DNA of 64,000 bases from the NCBI RefSeq assembly GCF_000622405.1, contig NZ_JASF01000005.1, positions 372,001-436,000 on the forward strand. Direction: 5' to 3'. The position numbers and the translations under genes are program-made. This document shows positions 19,259 through 27,446 of this stretch, one piece after another (the stretch's first letter is position 1; every line of letters starts with the position of its first letter). Under the pieces are notes generated by a model. The model did no database searches. It saw only the letters and a program-made list of their open reading frames with translations, and was not told the origin of the DNA. This DNA comes from Sulfitobacter donghicola DSW-25 = KCTC 12864 = JCM 14565. Its GTDB lineage: Bacteria; Pseudomonadota; Alphaproteobacteria; Rhodobacterales; Rhodobacteraceae.

Positions 19259-19720
19259 CTATTGCCGGTCCCTGAAAAGCGATTGCAGCTCTGGTTCGTT
19301 GACCATTTCGGCCGCTTCCTCTGCCTTGACCCATTTTAGGGTTCTTTCATGGGCTTCGGGAAAGGTCTTTGCCAAAGCTTGCACATCAACCGAATACACC
19401 AAAGTTTCGACCGGCACCTCCAGACCAGAGGCCGCGCGTTTTTTGTAGGTATACCGCCCGACTGGCGCCTTGGAAGCGGGGCTGTTTTGCACCCCTGCTT
19501 CTTCCCATGCTTCTTGCAAGGCTGTTTCCCACGACTTCAATCCCCGAATGGGCCAGCCTTTCGGGATGATCCAACGCCCCGTATCGCGGCTGGTGATCAG
19601 CAGGTATTCACGGTCCTGTTCATCGCCACGATGGCAAAGCGCCGCAACCTGCAGCTTTTTGGGGCGTTGCAACATCGGGCCAAGGAACATGTCCCAGACC
19701 CTGTGAAGGGAGGCATTCAT
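19259..19720 (-). CDS. Nudix hydrolase
   Basis: Cytoplasmic Nudix protein with a box of the form G-x5-E-x7-x-E-x2-E-E-x-G: GLKSWETALQEAWEEAGV. The preceding TGRWIIPKGWP is typical of the diphosphoinositol/diadenosine polyphosphate hydrolase branch, so a (di)nucleoside polyphosphate is a reasonable substrate guess. The ATG at 19720 (MNASLHRVW, 153 aa) is my choice; a start at 19789 is possible and neither has a good Shine-Dalgarno site. A weak hairpin, TGCCCT-AA-AGGGCA at 19221-19234, lies between it and the phosphate transporter downstream. Confidence 0.88.
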   Translation of the reverse strand: MNASLHRVWDMFLGPMLQRPKKLQVAALCHRGDEQDREYLLITSRDTGRWIIPKGWPIRGLKSWETALQEAWEEAGVQNSPASKAPVGRYTYKKRAASGLEVPVETLVYSVDVQALAKTFPEAHERTLKWVKAEEAAEMVNEPELQSLFRDRQ

Positions 19721-19921
19721 TTTCGACAACCACTCGAGTTTTTTTGTTCTTATCCAACGCAGTATGACGCATTTGCTAACAAAGTTCAAATTCTGCCAGT
19801 TTTGGCACCTCGGGCAATCACTCAGACCTCACTGCGTTTTGGGTGATTTGGGCCTCTACAGGGCGCTTTTCAAGATACGGATTTGAGTTGCACATGGGCT
19901 TTGATGCTCTAAACCGCGTGT

Positions 19922-20701
19922 ATGCTTAGTTATCAACATATCTATCACGCCGGAAATCTTGCGGATGTCCACAAACACAGCCTTCTCTCATGGATGCTGG
20001 CCTATCTTACCCGCAAGGAAAAGCCGCTCACCTATGTGGAAACCCACGCGGGGCGCGCATTATATGATCTGGGCGCGGAAGAAGCCCTGAAAACGGGCGA
20101 GGCCAAAGCAGGGATCGAGCAAGCGCGCGGATGGTTCGATGTTGATCACCCCTATTCAAAGGTACTGGATAAAATAGCCGCCGAAGACGGCCCGCGCGCC
20201 TATCCTGGATCTCCCATGATCGCGGCCCATTTGTTGCGCCCCGAGGATAAAATCCATCTGGCCGAACTACACCCCAGAGAACACGCCGCCCTAGAGCTGG
20301 CCATGTCACCAACCAATGCGAAATGTCATTTGCGCGATGGGTTCGAAACCGCTTTTGCCCTGTGTCCGCCGACACCGCGCCGCGGTATGTTGCTGATCGA
20401 TCCCAGTTACGAGATCAAAACCGACTACGAAACGATTTTTCGCCATATCGCAAAGTTGCACAAAGCATGGAATGTTGGGATCATCGCGCTTTGGTATCCG
20501 ATCCTAACCAACAAAGCGCATGAGCCGATGTTGAACGCCCTCAGCAGCCAACACAAAGACGCGCTGCGCCATGAGGTGCGCTTCCCGCCCGCGCGCCCTG
20601 GTCACGGGATGGTCGGCTCTGGCATGTTTGTGCTAAACCCGCCCTATGGGTTAGCGGAAGAAGCGAAAACCCTCGCCGCCAAATTTGCAAAACTGCGTTA
20701 A
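19922..20701 (+). CDS. rlmJ: 23S rRNA (adenine2030-N6)-methyltransferase RlmJ
   Basis: Methylates A2030 of 23S rRNA with S-adenosylmethionine. The N terminus MLSYQHIYHAGNLADVHKHS is the RlmJ hallmark. THAGRALYDL is the SAM region and LLIDPSYEIKTDY contains the DPxY-type catalytic motif (DPSYE) of N6-adenine methyltransferases. 259 residues, usual length. Divergent from the Nudix gene. Confidence 0.95.
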   Translation: MLSYQHIYHAGNLADVHKHSLLSWMLAYLTRKEKPLTYVETHAGRALYDLGAEEALKTGEAKAGIEQARGWFDVDHPYSKVLDKIAAEDGPRAYPGSPMIAAHLLRPEDKIHLAELHPREHAALELAMSPTNAKCHLRDGFETAFALCPPTPRRGMLLIDPSYEIKTDYETIFRHIAKLHKAWNVGIIALWYPILTNKAHEPMLNALSSQHKDALRHEVRFPPARPGHGMVGSGMFVLNPPYGLAEEAKTLAAKFAKLR

Positions 20702-20732
20702 GCAGCCCTCAAACAATCGGGAGACGATAGCG

Positions 20733-21029
20733 ATGCCAAAAAAAGGGTACTGGATCGGGAATGTAGATGTCCGAGACGCCGAAGTTTATGACAAGTACCG
20801 CGCAGCAAATGCCAAACCCTTTGCCGATTATAACGCGAAATTCCTTGCGCGCGGCGGGACACAGCAAATCCGCGAGGGCAACGCCCATAGCCGCACTGTT
20901 GTCATCGAATTTCCAAGCTATGCAGATGCAGTCGCCTGTTATGAAAGCCCAGCCTATCAGGCGGCCAAAGACATCCGAATGACGGTGTCGGACGGCAACC
21001 TGATAATTATTGAAGGCTATGACGGCTAA
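20733..21029 (+). CDS. DUF1330 domain protein
   Basis: 98-residue protein with the ferredoxin-like DUF1330 pattern: KGYWIGNVDVRDAEVYDKY near the start, the central FLARGG, and VVIEFPSYADAVACYESPAYQ. Function is unproven for the family. The ATG at 20733 follows GGGAGA. Located 31 bp after rlmJ, probably cotranscribed. Confidence 0.9.
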   Translation: MPKKGYWIGNVDVRDAEVYDKYRAANAKPFADYNAKFLARGGTQQIREGNAHSRTVVIEFPSYADAVACYESPAYQAAKDIRMTVSDGNLIIIEGYDG

Positions 21030-21048
21030 AATATGCTAGGGTGGCGGG

Positions 21049-21699
21049 ATGAAACATCTGGCCGCCCTTTTGTTTATGATCCTGCCTGTTGACGCTTTTG
21101 CCTGCGGTGACGCCGTTTGCATCGTGAACCCTGATGGCCTTAGCCTGCCCGAACATATCACTTTCCAAGAAACACGCGCGGGCGCTGGTCCTGGGTTTGT
21201 GGTGGACGACGTTCTGGTTTTAAGGGGCGCCCGTTTTGGCGAACGATTTGCTGGGCAGACAGTGAATGCGGCTGGGGCTCATGATGTGGTGACGGGCGCG
21301 GCGCTTTCGCCCCTGACAATCCTTGCCGGAGAAAAAGGCCAGAACCTATCTGTCGTCAGCTTTAGGGGTGTCAAAGTCCTAAACGGCTATGGCCCCAAAG
21401 GGTTCCCAAAGCGCGACGCCCAAGGCGAAGGCGCCATAGCAATCTTGTTTGACCAAGACCAAGCAGCCATAAGCATCGATTTTCGCGGCGGCGAACGCGG
21501 GCGGGCCGATATTCTCTTTCTGCGCCGTGATGGTGTGGCGCTGGAACACATCCCTGTTCAGCCAATCGGGGAAAGCTCTGTTGGCTTTCTTCGGTCAGGC
21601 AATGGCGCTGACATTGCAGGTGTGGTTGTGACCAACCGTGATCCGCAGGGGATCGCAATCGATTCAATAAGATTTGGCAATGCCGCGAACTTGGGGTAA
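21049..21699 (+). CDS. secreted hypothetical protein
   Basis: 216 residues with a probable signal peptide (MKHLAALLFMILPVDAFA, cleavage near residue 18) and a mature start CGDAVCIV holding two cysteines. The rest is rich in beta-type segments, e.g. VISFRG-like repeats (SVVSFRGVKVLNGYGPKGF, ISIDFRGGERGRADIL). Residue pattern suggests a periplasmic beta-sandwich that binds something through Gly/Asp-rich loops, but no family is recognised. It follows DUF1330 by 19 bp. Confidence 0.7.
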   Translation: MKHLAALLFMILPVDAFACGDAVCIVNPDGLSLPEHITFQETRAGAGPGFVVDDVLVLRGARFGERFAGQTVNAAGAHDVVTGAALSPLTILAGEKGQNLSVVSFRGVKVLNGYGPKGFPKRDAQGEGAIAILFDQDQAAISIDFRGGERGRADILFLRRDGVALEHIPVQPIGESSVGFLRSGNGADIAGVVVTNRDPQGIAIDSIRFGNAANLG

Positions 21700-21708
21700 C
21701 AAAATAGG

Positions 21709-22146
21709 ATGCTAGAACGTCTTTTCCCCCGCCGCGCCCCCGCGCCCACGCCGCTGCCCCAGCCAAACGCCCAGCTTGCCCTTGGGGCACTCTTGGTCCG
21801 TGTTGCCTTGGCCAACCGCGAATATCTCGCTTCCGAAGTTGCGCATATTGATCGTGTGCTGGCCGCTACCTTTGATCTAAAGCCGCTTGATGCTGCGAAG
21901 CTGCGCGCGGAATGCGAAGCCCTGGAACGCCACGCGCCGGGAACGCCGGAATTCACGGAAATCCTGCGCGAAGAAATCCCCTATTCCGAACGCTTCGCCT
22001 TGGGCGAAGCCATGTGGGGTGTTGCGATGGCGGATGGGCGCCGCGACCCTGAGGAAGAGGAACAACTGCTGGCGATTGAAACCGCCCTTGGCCTAACCGA
22101 AGAAGACATCAACACAGCGCGTAAAAATGCGCTTGGCGGATTGTAA
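21709..22146 (+). CDS. TerB-like helical protein (copy 1)
   Basis: 145-residue soluble protein with the TerB/DjlA-N-like all-helical pattern: ALGALLVRVALANREYLASEV, then a bend, then ALGEAMWGVAMADGRRDPEEEEQLLAI. Acidic residues line the helix starts, as in TerB proteins associated with metal stress or membrane sensing. Paralogue of the next gene. Starts 10 bp after the secreted protein. Confidence 0.85.
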   Translation: MLERLFPRRAPAPTPLPQPNAQLALGALLVRVALANREYLASEVAHIDRVLAATFDLKPLDAAKLRAECEALERHAPGTPEFTEILREEIPYSERFALGEAMWGVAMADGRRDPEEEEQLLAIETALGLTEEDINTARKNALGGL

Positions 22147-22175
22147 ATTTCCGTACGCCGTCTAGGTAGAGTTCC

Positions 22176-22610
22176 ATGTTTGCAGATTTCCTAAAACGGC
22201 TGACCGCCCCAGCCCCCGCCCAATTGCCAGACACAGATGCGCGTCTGGCGCTGACCGCTTTGCTGGTTCGCGTGGCGCGATCCGATCATGACTATAGCGC
22301 GGCCGAACACACCCGCATTCAAAGCATCATCAAAGAGCGCTATTCGCTTGATGATAGCGCCTGCGAGGCGTTGCTGTCCGATGCCGAAATCCTAGAGACC
22401 GAAGCCCCTGACACAGTACGTTTCACCCGCGCAATCAAAGATGCGGTCGCCTATGAGGACCGCCTCGCCGTGGTCGAAGCATTGTGGCAGGTTGTATTAG
22501 CAGACGGCACCCGCGCGCAGGAAGAAGACGCTCTTTTACGACTTGTTTCCAACTTCTTAGGGATCACCGACGTGGAAAGCGCGCAGGCCCGAAAGCGTGT
22601 CGAACGCTGA
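22176..22610 (+). CDS. TerB-like helical protein (copy 2)
   Basis: 144-residue paralogue of the preceding gene. Matching segments are LALTALLVRVARSDHDYSAAE and VVEALWQVVLADGTRAQEEDAL. The shared lead-in (RLTAPAPAQLP versus RRAPAPTPLP) shows the tandem duplication covers the whole gene. Role unknown; the two may heterodimerise. Confidence 0.85.
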   Translation: MFADFLKRLTAPAPAQLPDTDARLALTALLVRVARSDHDYSAAEHTRIQSIIKERYSLDDSACEALLSDAEILETEAPDTVRFTRAIKDAVAYEDRLAVVEALWQVVLADGTRAQEEDALLRLVSNFLGITDVESAQARKRVER

Positions 22611-22667
22611 AAAATTAGGCTTCCTCACGGAAACTATGATCAAATCCCATCGTTTGAATGTTGCAAG

Positions 22668-22686
22668 TGATGCGATTCTCGCATCA
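22668..22686. promoter_or_regulatory. 19-bp palindrome before the ABC/glutamylation block
   Basis: TGATGCGA-TTC-TCGCATCA is a perfect 8-bp inverted repeat located 35 bp before the likely GTG start of the ABC ATPase. There is no T-run. A dimeric repressor operator controlling the eight-gene block is the simplest reading. Confidence 0.5.
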
Positions 22687-22720
22687 TATACCCGCTACAT
22701 CTTCTTACACATGGCCTCAC

Positions 22721-23497
22721 GTGACATCAGATATACCTGTTATTGAAATCCGCGATCTCCACAAAGCTTATGGCACGTTGGAGGTTTTGAAAGGCGTTAG
22801 CATTGCAGCGCCCAAGGGACATGTCATTTCGCTGATCGGGTCTTCGGGCTCGGGGAAATCCACGTTGTTGCGGTGTTGTAACCTGTTAGAGGACAGCCAG
22901 CAGGGCGAAGTCCTGTTTAAAGGGGAACCCGTTTCGTGGCGCGGCAACGGCCATGGGCGGCGCCCGTCGGATGCCAAACAGGTTCTGCGCATTCGCACCA
23001 ACCTGTCGATGGTTTTCCAGCAGTTTAATCTGTGGGCCCATATGACGATCCTTCAAAACGTGATGGAGGCGCCCCTAACCGTGTTGGGCCGCGACCGTGA
23101 CGAGGTAGAGAAATCTGCCCGTGCCTATCTGGAAAAGGTCGGCATCGGGGACAAATGCGATGTTTATCCAGCCCAGCTATCAGGTGGCCAACAGCAACGC
23201 GCCGCTATCGCGCGCGGCCTGTGTATGGAGCCAGAAGCGCTGCTGTTTGATGAGCCCACTTCCGCGCTTGACCCCGAACTGGAACAAGAAGTTGTGAAGG
23301 TCATCAAAGACCTCGCCGCCGAAGGGCGCACGATGATGATCGTGACCCATGATATGAAGCTGGCCGCTGATGTGTCGGACACGGTTGTGTTCCTGCATCA
23401 GGGCCTGATCGAGGAACAAGGGAGCCCCGAAACACTATTCGGCGCACCCAAATCAGAGCGACTGCGCGGGTTCCTATCTGCAACCCACGCCGCATAA
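22721..23497 (+). CDS. amino-acid-type ABC transporter ATP-binding protein
   Basis: ATPase of a polar-amino-acid type importer (HisP/GlnQ branch). Walker A is GSSGSGKST, the Q-loop is in FQQFNLW, the ABC signature is LSGGQQQRAAIARGL, Walker B is ALLFDEPTSALD and the H-loop His is in IVTHD. The likely start is GTG at 22721 (MTSDIPVIEIRDLHKAYG, 258 aa), which matches family length. A start at 22658 or 22670 would place the palindrome inside the coding region. No strong Shine-Dalgarno is visible for any choice. First gene of the block. Confidence 0.9.
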   Translation: MTSDIPVIEIRDLHKAYGTLEVLKGVSIAAPKGHVISLIGSSGSGKSTLLRCCNLLEDSQQGEVLFKGEPVSWRGNGHGRRPSDAKQVLRIRTNLSMVFQQFNLWAHMTILQNVMEAPLTVLGRDRDEVEKSARAYLEKVGIGDKCDVYPAQLSGGQQQRAAIARGLCMEPEALLFDEPTSALDPELEQEVVKVIKDLAAEGRTMMIVTHDMKLAADVSDTVVFLHQGLIEEQGSPETLFGAPKSERLRGFLSATHAA

Positions 23498-23533
23498 ACC
23501 GTAACCGGTAATAAAAAACCTGGGAGACACCAC

Positions 23534-24268
23534 ATGAAAAACCTTATCCTTGCGACCAGTGCATTGGCCCTGACTGCGGGCTTGGCTTTTGCTGAAGATG
23601 CAAAAACAATCCGCATGGGCACCGAAGGCGCCTACCCCCCCTATAACTTCATCAACGATGCTGGCGAAGTTGACGGCTTCGAGCGCGAAGTGGGCGACGA
23701 GCTGTGCAAGCGCGCCGAGCTGACCTGCGAATGGGTCACAAACGAATGGGACAGCATCATCCCGAACCTCACATCCGGCAACTATGACACAATCATCGCC
23801 GGCATGAGCATCACGGATGAGCGTGACGAAGTCATCGACTTTACCCAGAACTACATCCCGCCAGCACAGTCCGCCTATGTAGCGTTGTCTGCGGATGCGG
23901 ATCTGACAGGCGGCGTTATCGCAGCACAGGCCAGCACAATTCAGGCCGGTTACGTTGCCGAAAGCGGCGCAACATTGCTGGAATTCGCAACCTATGACGA
24001 AACTGTTGCTGCGGTTCGCAACGGCGAAGCAGACGCTGTTTTCGCTGACAAAGACGCGCTGGCACCAGCGGTAGAAGAGTCTGGCGGCGAAATGGTTTTC
24101 GCTGGCGAAGACGTTCAGCTGGGTGGCGGCGTTGGCATGGGCCTGCGCGAAAGCGACGGTGAGCTGAAAGCGAAATTCGACGCGGCCATCACCTCCATGA
24201 AAGCAGACGGCACATTGAACGCTGCTTTGAAAAAATGGTTCGGCGAAGACGCAGTCGTTTACGAATAA
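23534..24268 (+). CDS. periplasmic amino-acid-binding protein (ABC family 3)
   Basis: 244 residues with a signal peptide (MKNLILATSALALTAGLAFA). The mature SBP_bac_3 domain begins KTIRMGTEGAYPPYNFINDAG and contains WDSIIPNLTSGNYDTIIAGMSIT, both typical of lysine/arginine/glutamine-type receptors. The size is that of amino-acid binders, not of the ~350-residue PotD/PotF polyamine binders. AAGGGAG-like spacing is poor, but GGGAG precedes the ATG. A strong hairpin follows the stop. Confidence 0.93.
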   Translation: MKNLILATSALALTAGLAFAEDAKTIRMGTEGAYPPYNFINDAGEVDGFEREVGDELCKRAELTCEWVTNEWDSIIPNLTSGNYDTIIAGMSITDERDEVIDFTQNYIPPAQSAYVALSADADLTGGVIAAQASTIQAGYVAESGATLLEFATYDETVAAVRNGEADAVFADKDALAPAVEESGGEMVFAGEDVQLGGGVGMGLRESDGELKAKFDAAITSMKADGTLNAALKKWFGEDAVVYE

Positions 24269-24276
24269 GACACTCC

Positions 24277-24305
24277 GAGGGAGGCGGCATGTGATCGCCT
24301 CCCTC
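24277..24305 (+). terminator. intercistronic hairpin after the binding-protein gene
   Basis: GAGGGAGGCG (24277-24286), 9-nt loop, CGCCTCCCTC (24296-24305), a perfect 10-bp GC-rich stem followed by a pyrimidine-rich stretch. In ABC operons such hairpins raise binding-protein mRNA relative to the permeases by partial termination or 3'-end protection. Confidence 0.75.
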
Positions 24306-24417
24306 ACTCCCTTCTCTCTTTATCTTTACGAGCCTCGCTATCTTTAGTTATTGCGCCGACCCCTCCCAATTAGAGGGCCTGAAATGGCTTAGCTGCTACC
24401 TGACCACAGGCAAGCAT

Positions 24418-25221
24418 ATGAACCTCTATTGGTCTTTGCTCACCGTGCTGACGCTGCTGGCGATCACGGCGCCTACGGCTCTGGCGTTCGGGTTTGGGGG
24501 GGCATCTGCCGCCCGATCACGGATCGCGCCGCTGCGCTGGTTTGGCAAAACATATATTGCGATTGTGCGTGGCGTTCCCGACATTGCGTTTTTCCTGTTC
24601 TTTGTGATCGCACTGGATCAGGGCATCGAATACCTACGCCACAAAACCCTTTGCCCCGATTGGGAAGAACCCATTCGCCAAGGGACCGATTTCATTGTCT
24701 GCCAAGCCGCAAAAATGCCGCTGGGCACTTCGCCGCAATGGGTCCACGAAACCTATGGCTTTGCCTTGGCCGTGCTGACCTTTGCCATCGTTTTTGGCGC
24801 TTTTGCTGCCAATGTGTTGTTTGGTGCCATGCGTGCCGTTCCGCGTGCCCAACTGGAAACTGCCGAAGCTTACGGCATGTCGCACCGCCAGACCTTTTGG
24901 CGCATTTTGGTGCCGCAGATGTGGGTTTATGCCCTGCCTGGCCTTGGGAACCTATGGATGGTCCTGATCAAGGCAACACCGCTGCTGTTCCTTTTAGGCG
25001 TCGAAGACATCGTTTATTGGGCGCGTGAGTTGGGCGGCTCAAAAACAGCGCGCTTTACCGATTATCCCCACCCCGACTGGCGCATGTGGTATTTCCTAGG
25101 GCTGTTGGTGTTTTATCTGTTCTTCACCCATCTTTCTGAGAAAGTCCTCGCGCGTATTATGACGCGACTAACGCGTGGCCAAGCGACCACTGGCGGCGAA
25201 GCGCAAAGGAAAGCAGCGTGA
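24418..25221 (+). CDS. ABC transporter permease 1 (HisQ/HisM type)
   Basis: Inner-membrane permease of the same importer, with about five helices. The EAA loop is AQLETAEAYGMSHRQTFWRILVPQ. The ATG at 24418 gives 267 residues, but the frame stays open upstream to 24295. The translation from about 24343 looks protein-like and homologous-type (FSYCADPSQLEGLKWLSCY), so the true start is probably earlier. No ATG, GTG or TTG lies in that frame; the best candidate is an ATC at 24340 with ACGAG upstream. The stop overlaps the next permease (GTGA, 25218-25221). Confidence 0.85.
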   Translation: MNLYWSLLTVLTLLAITAPTALAFGFGGASAARSRIAPLRWFGKTYIAIVRGVPDIAFFLFFVIALDQGIEYLRHKTLCPDWEEPIRQGTDFIVCQAAKMPLGTSPQWVHETYGFALAVLTFAIVFGAFAANVLFGAMRAVPRAQLETAEAYGMSHRQTFWRILVPQMWVYALPGLGNLWMVLIKATPLLFLLGVEDIVYWARELGGSKTARFTDYPHPDWRMWYFLGLLVFYLFFTHLSEKVLARIMTRLTRGQATTGGEAQRKAA

Positions 25222-26024
25222 GTTGTCTTCAGACCATTCAGGACTACGGCCTGCGATCCATCGGCATTGGCGAGCGCCTGCTTCCGCGCGAGGATTTCAC
25301 CCTATGCGATCAGTTCACCCTGATCGGGTCGGGCATGATCTGGAACGTTTATTTCGGACTTAGCGCTTTGGTGCTGGGCTTTTTCTTTGCCACGGCACTA
25401 GCCGTCGGCAAGGCCAGCCCGCGCGCCATTTGGCGCAAACCGTCTGAATGGTTCATCTTTGTGTTCCGTGGCTCGCCTCTGTTTATCCAGTTCTTCTTTG
25501 GCTACTTTGTATTTCTCAGCCTAAAGGCATATTCCCCTTTCTTTGATCCCTTCACTGCCGCTTGGCTGGGGGCGTTGATCGTGTTGTTCCTGAATACCTC
25601 GGCCTATTCCGCCGAGATCTTTTATGGCGCGCTACAATCCATTCCCAAGGGCGATGTTGAAGCCGCCGATGCCTATGGCCTCACGGGGTGGAGCCGTTTC
25701 AAACGGGTGATCTGGCCTACCATGTTGCGCCTTGCATGGCCTGCCTACACGAACGAGGCGATCTTTCTGTTTCACGCGACAACGCTGGTTTTCATATCGG
25801 GCTTTCCCGCATGGCAACAACGCGGTGATGCGCTGTATTACGCCAGCTACTTTGCGGATAAGACGTTTAACCCCTTTATCCCCTACCCGATCCTTGCGGG
25901 GTACTTCATCGTACTGACCTTGATCGTGATCTCGGTGTATGGCCTCGTGAATCGGCGCCTGAACCGTCATTTACCCTCTGAAAACCGCCAAAAAATTCGC
26001 TTGCGCCTTAATCTGATCCGGTAG
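25218..26024 (+). CDS. ABC transporter permease 2 (HisQ/HisM type)
   Basis: Second permease, 268 residues, GTG start overlapping the previous stop. Segments seen: FIFVFRGSPLFIQFFFGYF (permease entry region) and the EAA loop SIPKGDVEAADAYGLTGWSRFKRVIWP. The mature length and helix count fit the amino-acid importer family. The unusual pair of long permeases (each ~268 aa, with an inserted loop after the second helix) fits a subfamily in which both have a similar insertion. Confidence 0.92.
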   Translation: MSCLQTIQDYGLRSIGIGERLLPREDFTLCDQFTLIGSGMIWNVYFGLSALVLGFFFATALAVGKASPRAIWRKPSEWFIFVFRGSPLFIQFFFGYFVFLSLKAYSPFFDPFTAAWLGALIVLFLNTSAYSAEIFYGALQSIPKGDVEAADAYGLTGWSRFKRVIWPTMLRLAWPAYTNEAIFLFHATTLVFISGFPAWQQRGDALYYASYFADKTFNPFIPYPILAGYFIVLTLIVISVYGLVNRRLNRHLPSENRQKIRLRLNLIR

Positions 26025-26031
26025 TATCAAT

Positions 26032-26045
26032 AATTTGATCAAATT
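26032..26045. promoter_or_regulatory. 14-bp perfect palindrome before the first GS-like gene
   Basis: AATTTGATCAAATT, 63 bp upstream of the next ATG, in the only sizeable gap (84 bp) between the ABC genes and the glutamylation genes. It looks like an operator or an internal promoter element and differs from the palindrome at 22668. Confidence 0.4.
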
Positions 26046-26108
26046 CCGCAGCGCTGGCGACAAGGCATCGGACGGTCCGATCTGCACCAGCGCATCAAAT
26101 GGTGAACC

Positions 26109-27443
26109 ATGCATAACTGGCTAAGAAAAAACCCTTCTGTCCGCACAATCCGCGTTGCGGCAGCCGATTTAAACGGCGTCCCCCGTGGCAAACGCATCCC
26201 CACACGTTTTGCCGATAAGATCACCCAAGAAGGCACGCGGTTCCCGTTTTCGGTCCTGAACCTAGATATCTGGGGCGAAGACATCGAGGACAGCCCGCTG
26301 GTGTTCGACAGTGGTGATCGCGATGGCGTTCTAAAACCGACCGAGCGTGGCTTTATGCCGATCCCATGGTTGGACACCCCCAGCGCCCTGCTGCCGATCT
26401 GGATGTTTCACGAAGACGGCACACCCTATGCTGGTGACCCCCGCCATGCGCTTCGCGCCGTGTTGGAACGTTTTTCGGCGCGTGGCCTGACACCTGTTTG
26501 CGCGGTCGAACTGGAGTTCTTTCTGATTGACGACAGCGGTCGCAAATTACAAATCCCGCCCTCCGAACGCTCGGGCAAGCGCCGCAAAGGGGCCGAGACC
26601 CTGAGCATTCGCGCGCTGGATCAGTTCGACCAATTCTTTACCGACCTCTATGATGCTTGCGAAGAAATGGACATTCCGGCCGATACGGCGATCTCCGAAG
26701 CAGGTCTGGGCCAGTTCGAAATCAACATGATGCATTGCGACGATGCCCTGCGCGCAGCAGATGATGCGTGGCTGTTCAAAATGCTGGTGCGGGGATTGGC
26801 GCGCAAACACGGGTTCGCCGCCAGCTTTATGGCTAAACCCTATGCGGATTATGCAGGTTCTGGCCTGCATACGCATTTCTCGGTTTTGGACAAAGACGGC
26901 AACAATGTCTTTGATAACGGCGGCCCTGATGGCACCGACACAATGCGCCACGCTGTGGCTGGCTGTCTAAACGCCATGGCTGGTTCCGCTTTGGTCTTTG
27001 CCCCGCATGCCAACAGCTTTGATCGCATGGTCCCGGGTAGCCACGCGCCAACTGGCGTGAGTTGGGCCTATGAAAACCGCACATCTGCCCTTCGCATCCC
27101 CTCGGGATCGACGGCTGCGCGGCGGATCGAACACCGCGTGTCAGGCGGCGATGTGAACCCCTATCTGATGCTTGCCGCTGTTCTGGGCGCCGCCATAAAC
27201 GGTATTGAGGATGGCAAAGAGCCCCCCGCCCCGATCACTGGTAATGCCTATGCGGCCGACCTTCCGCAAATCCCTGCAACATGGTCCGATGCCATTGACG
27301 CATTTGAAAACGACCCAGAGGTTGCGCGCATTTTCGCCCCCGAGCTCATCCGCAACTTTGTTCTGACCAAAAAGCAGGAACTGGATTGCATGAAAGAGCT
27401 CAGCCGCGCCGAGCAAGTCGAAATTTATCTGGATACGGTGTAA
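26109..27443 (+). CDS. glutamine synthetase family protein (gamma-glutamyl-amine synthetase-like), copy 1
   Basis: 444-residue ATP-dependent gamma-glutamyl ligase of the GS-III-like/PuuA branch. Such enzymes join glutamate to an amine rather than to ammonia. Seen: CAVELEFFLID (metal Glu), EAGLGQFEINM, GSGLHTHFSVLD (metal/glutamate site), and ENRTSALRIPSG (ATP/Arg site). Biosynthetic GlnA features such as the adenylylated-Tyr loop are absent. Followed after 3 bp by an amidotransferase and a second paralogue, so role in catabolic gamma-glutamylation is likely. Confidence 0.9.
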   Translation: MHNWLRKNPSVRTIRVAAADLNGVPRGKRIPTRFADKITQEGTRFPFSVLNLDIWGEDIEDSPLVFDSGDRDGVLKPTERGFMPIPWLDTPSALLPIWMFHEDGTPYAGDPRHALRAVLERFSARGLTPVCAVELEFFLIDDSGRKLQIPPSERSGKRRKGAETLSIRALDQFDQFFTDLYDACEEMDIPADTAISEAGLGQFEINMMHCDDALRAADDAWLFKMLVRGLARKHGFAASFMAKPYADYAGSGLHTHFSVLDKDGNNVFDNGGPDGTDTMRHAVAGCLNAMAGSALVFAPHANSFDRMVPGSHAPTGVSWAYENRTSALRIPSGSTAARRIEHRVSGGDVNPYLMLAAVLGAAINGIEDGKEPPAPITGNAYAADLPQIPATWSDAIDAFENDPEVARIFAPELIRNFVLTKKQELDCMKELSRAEQVEIYLDTV

Positions 27444-27446
27444 GTT

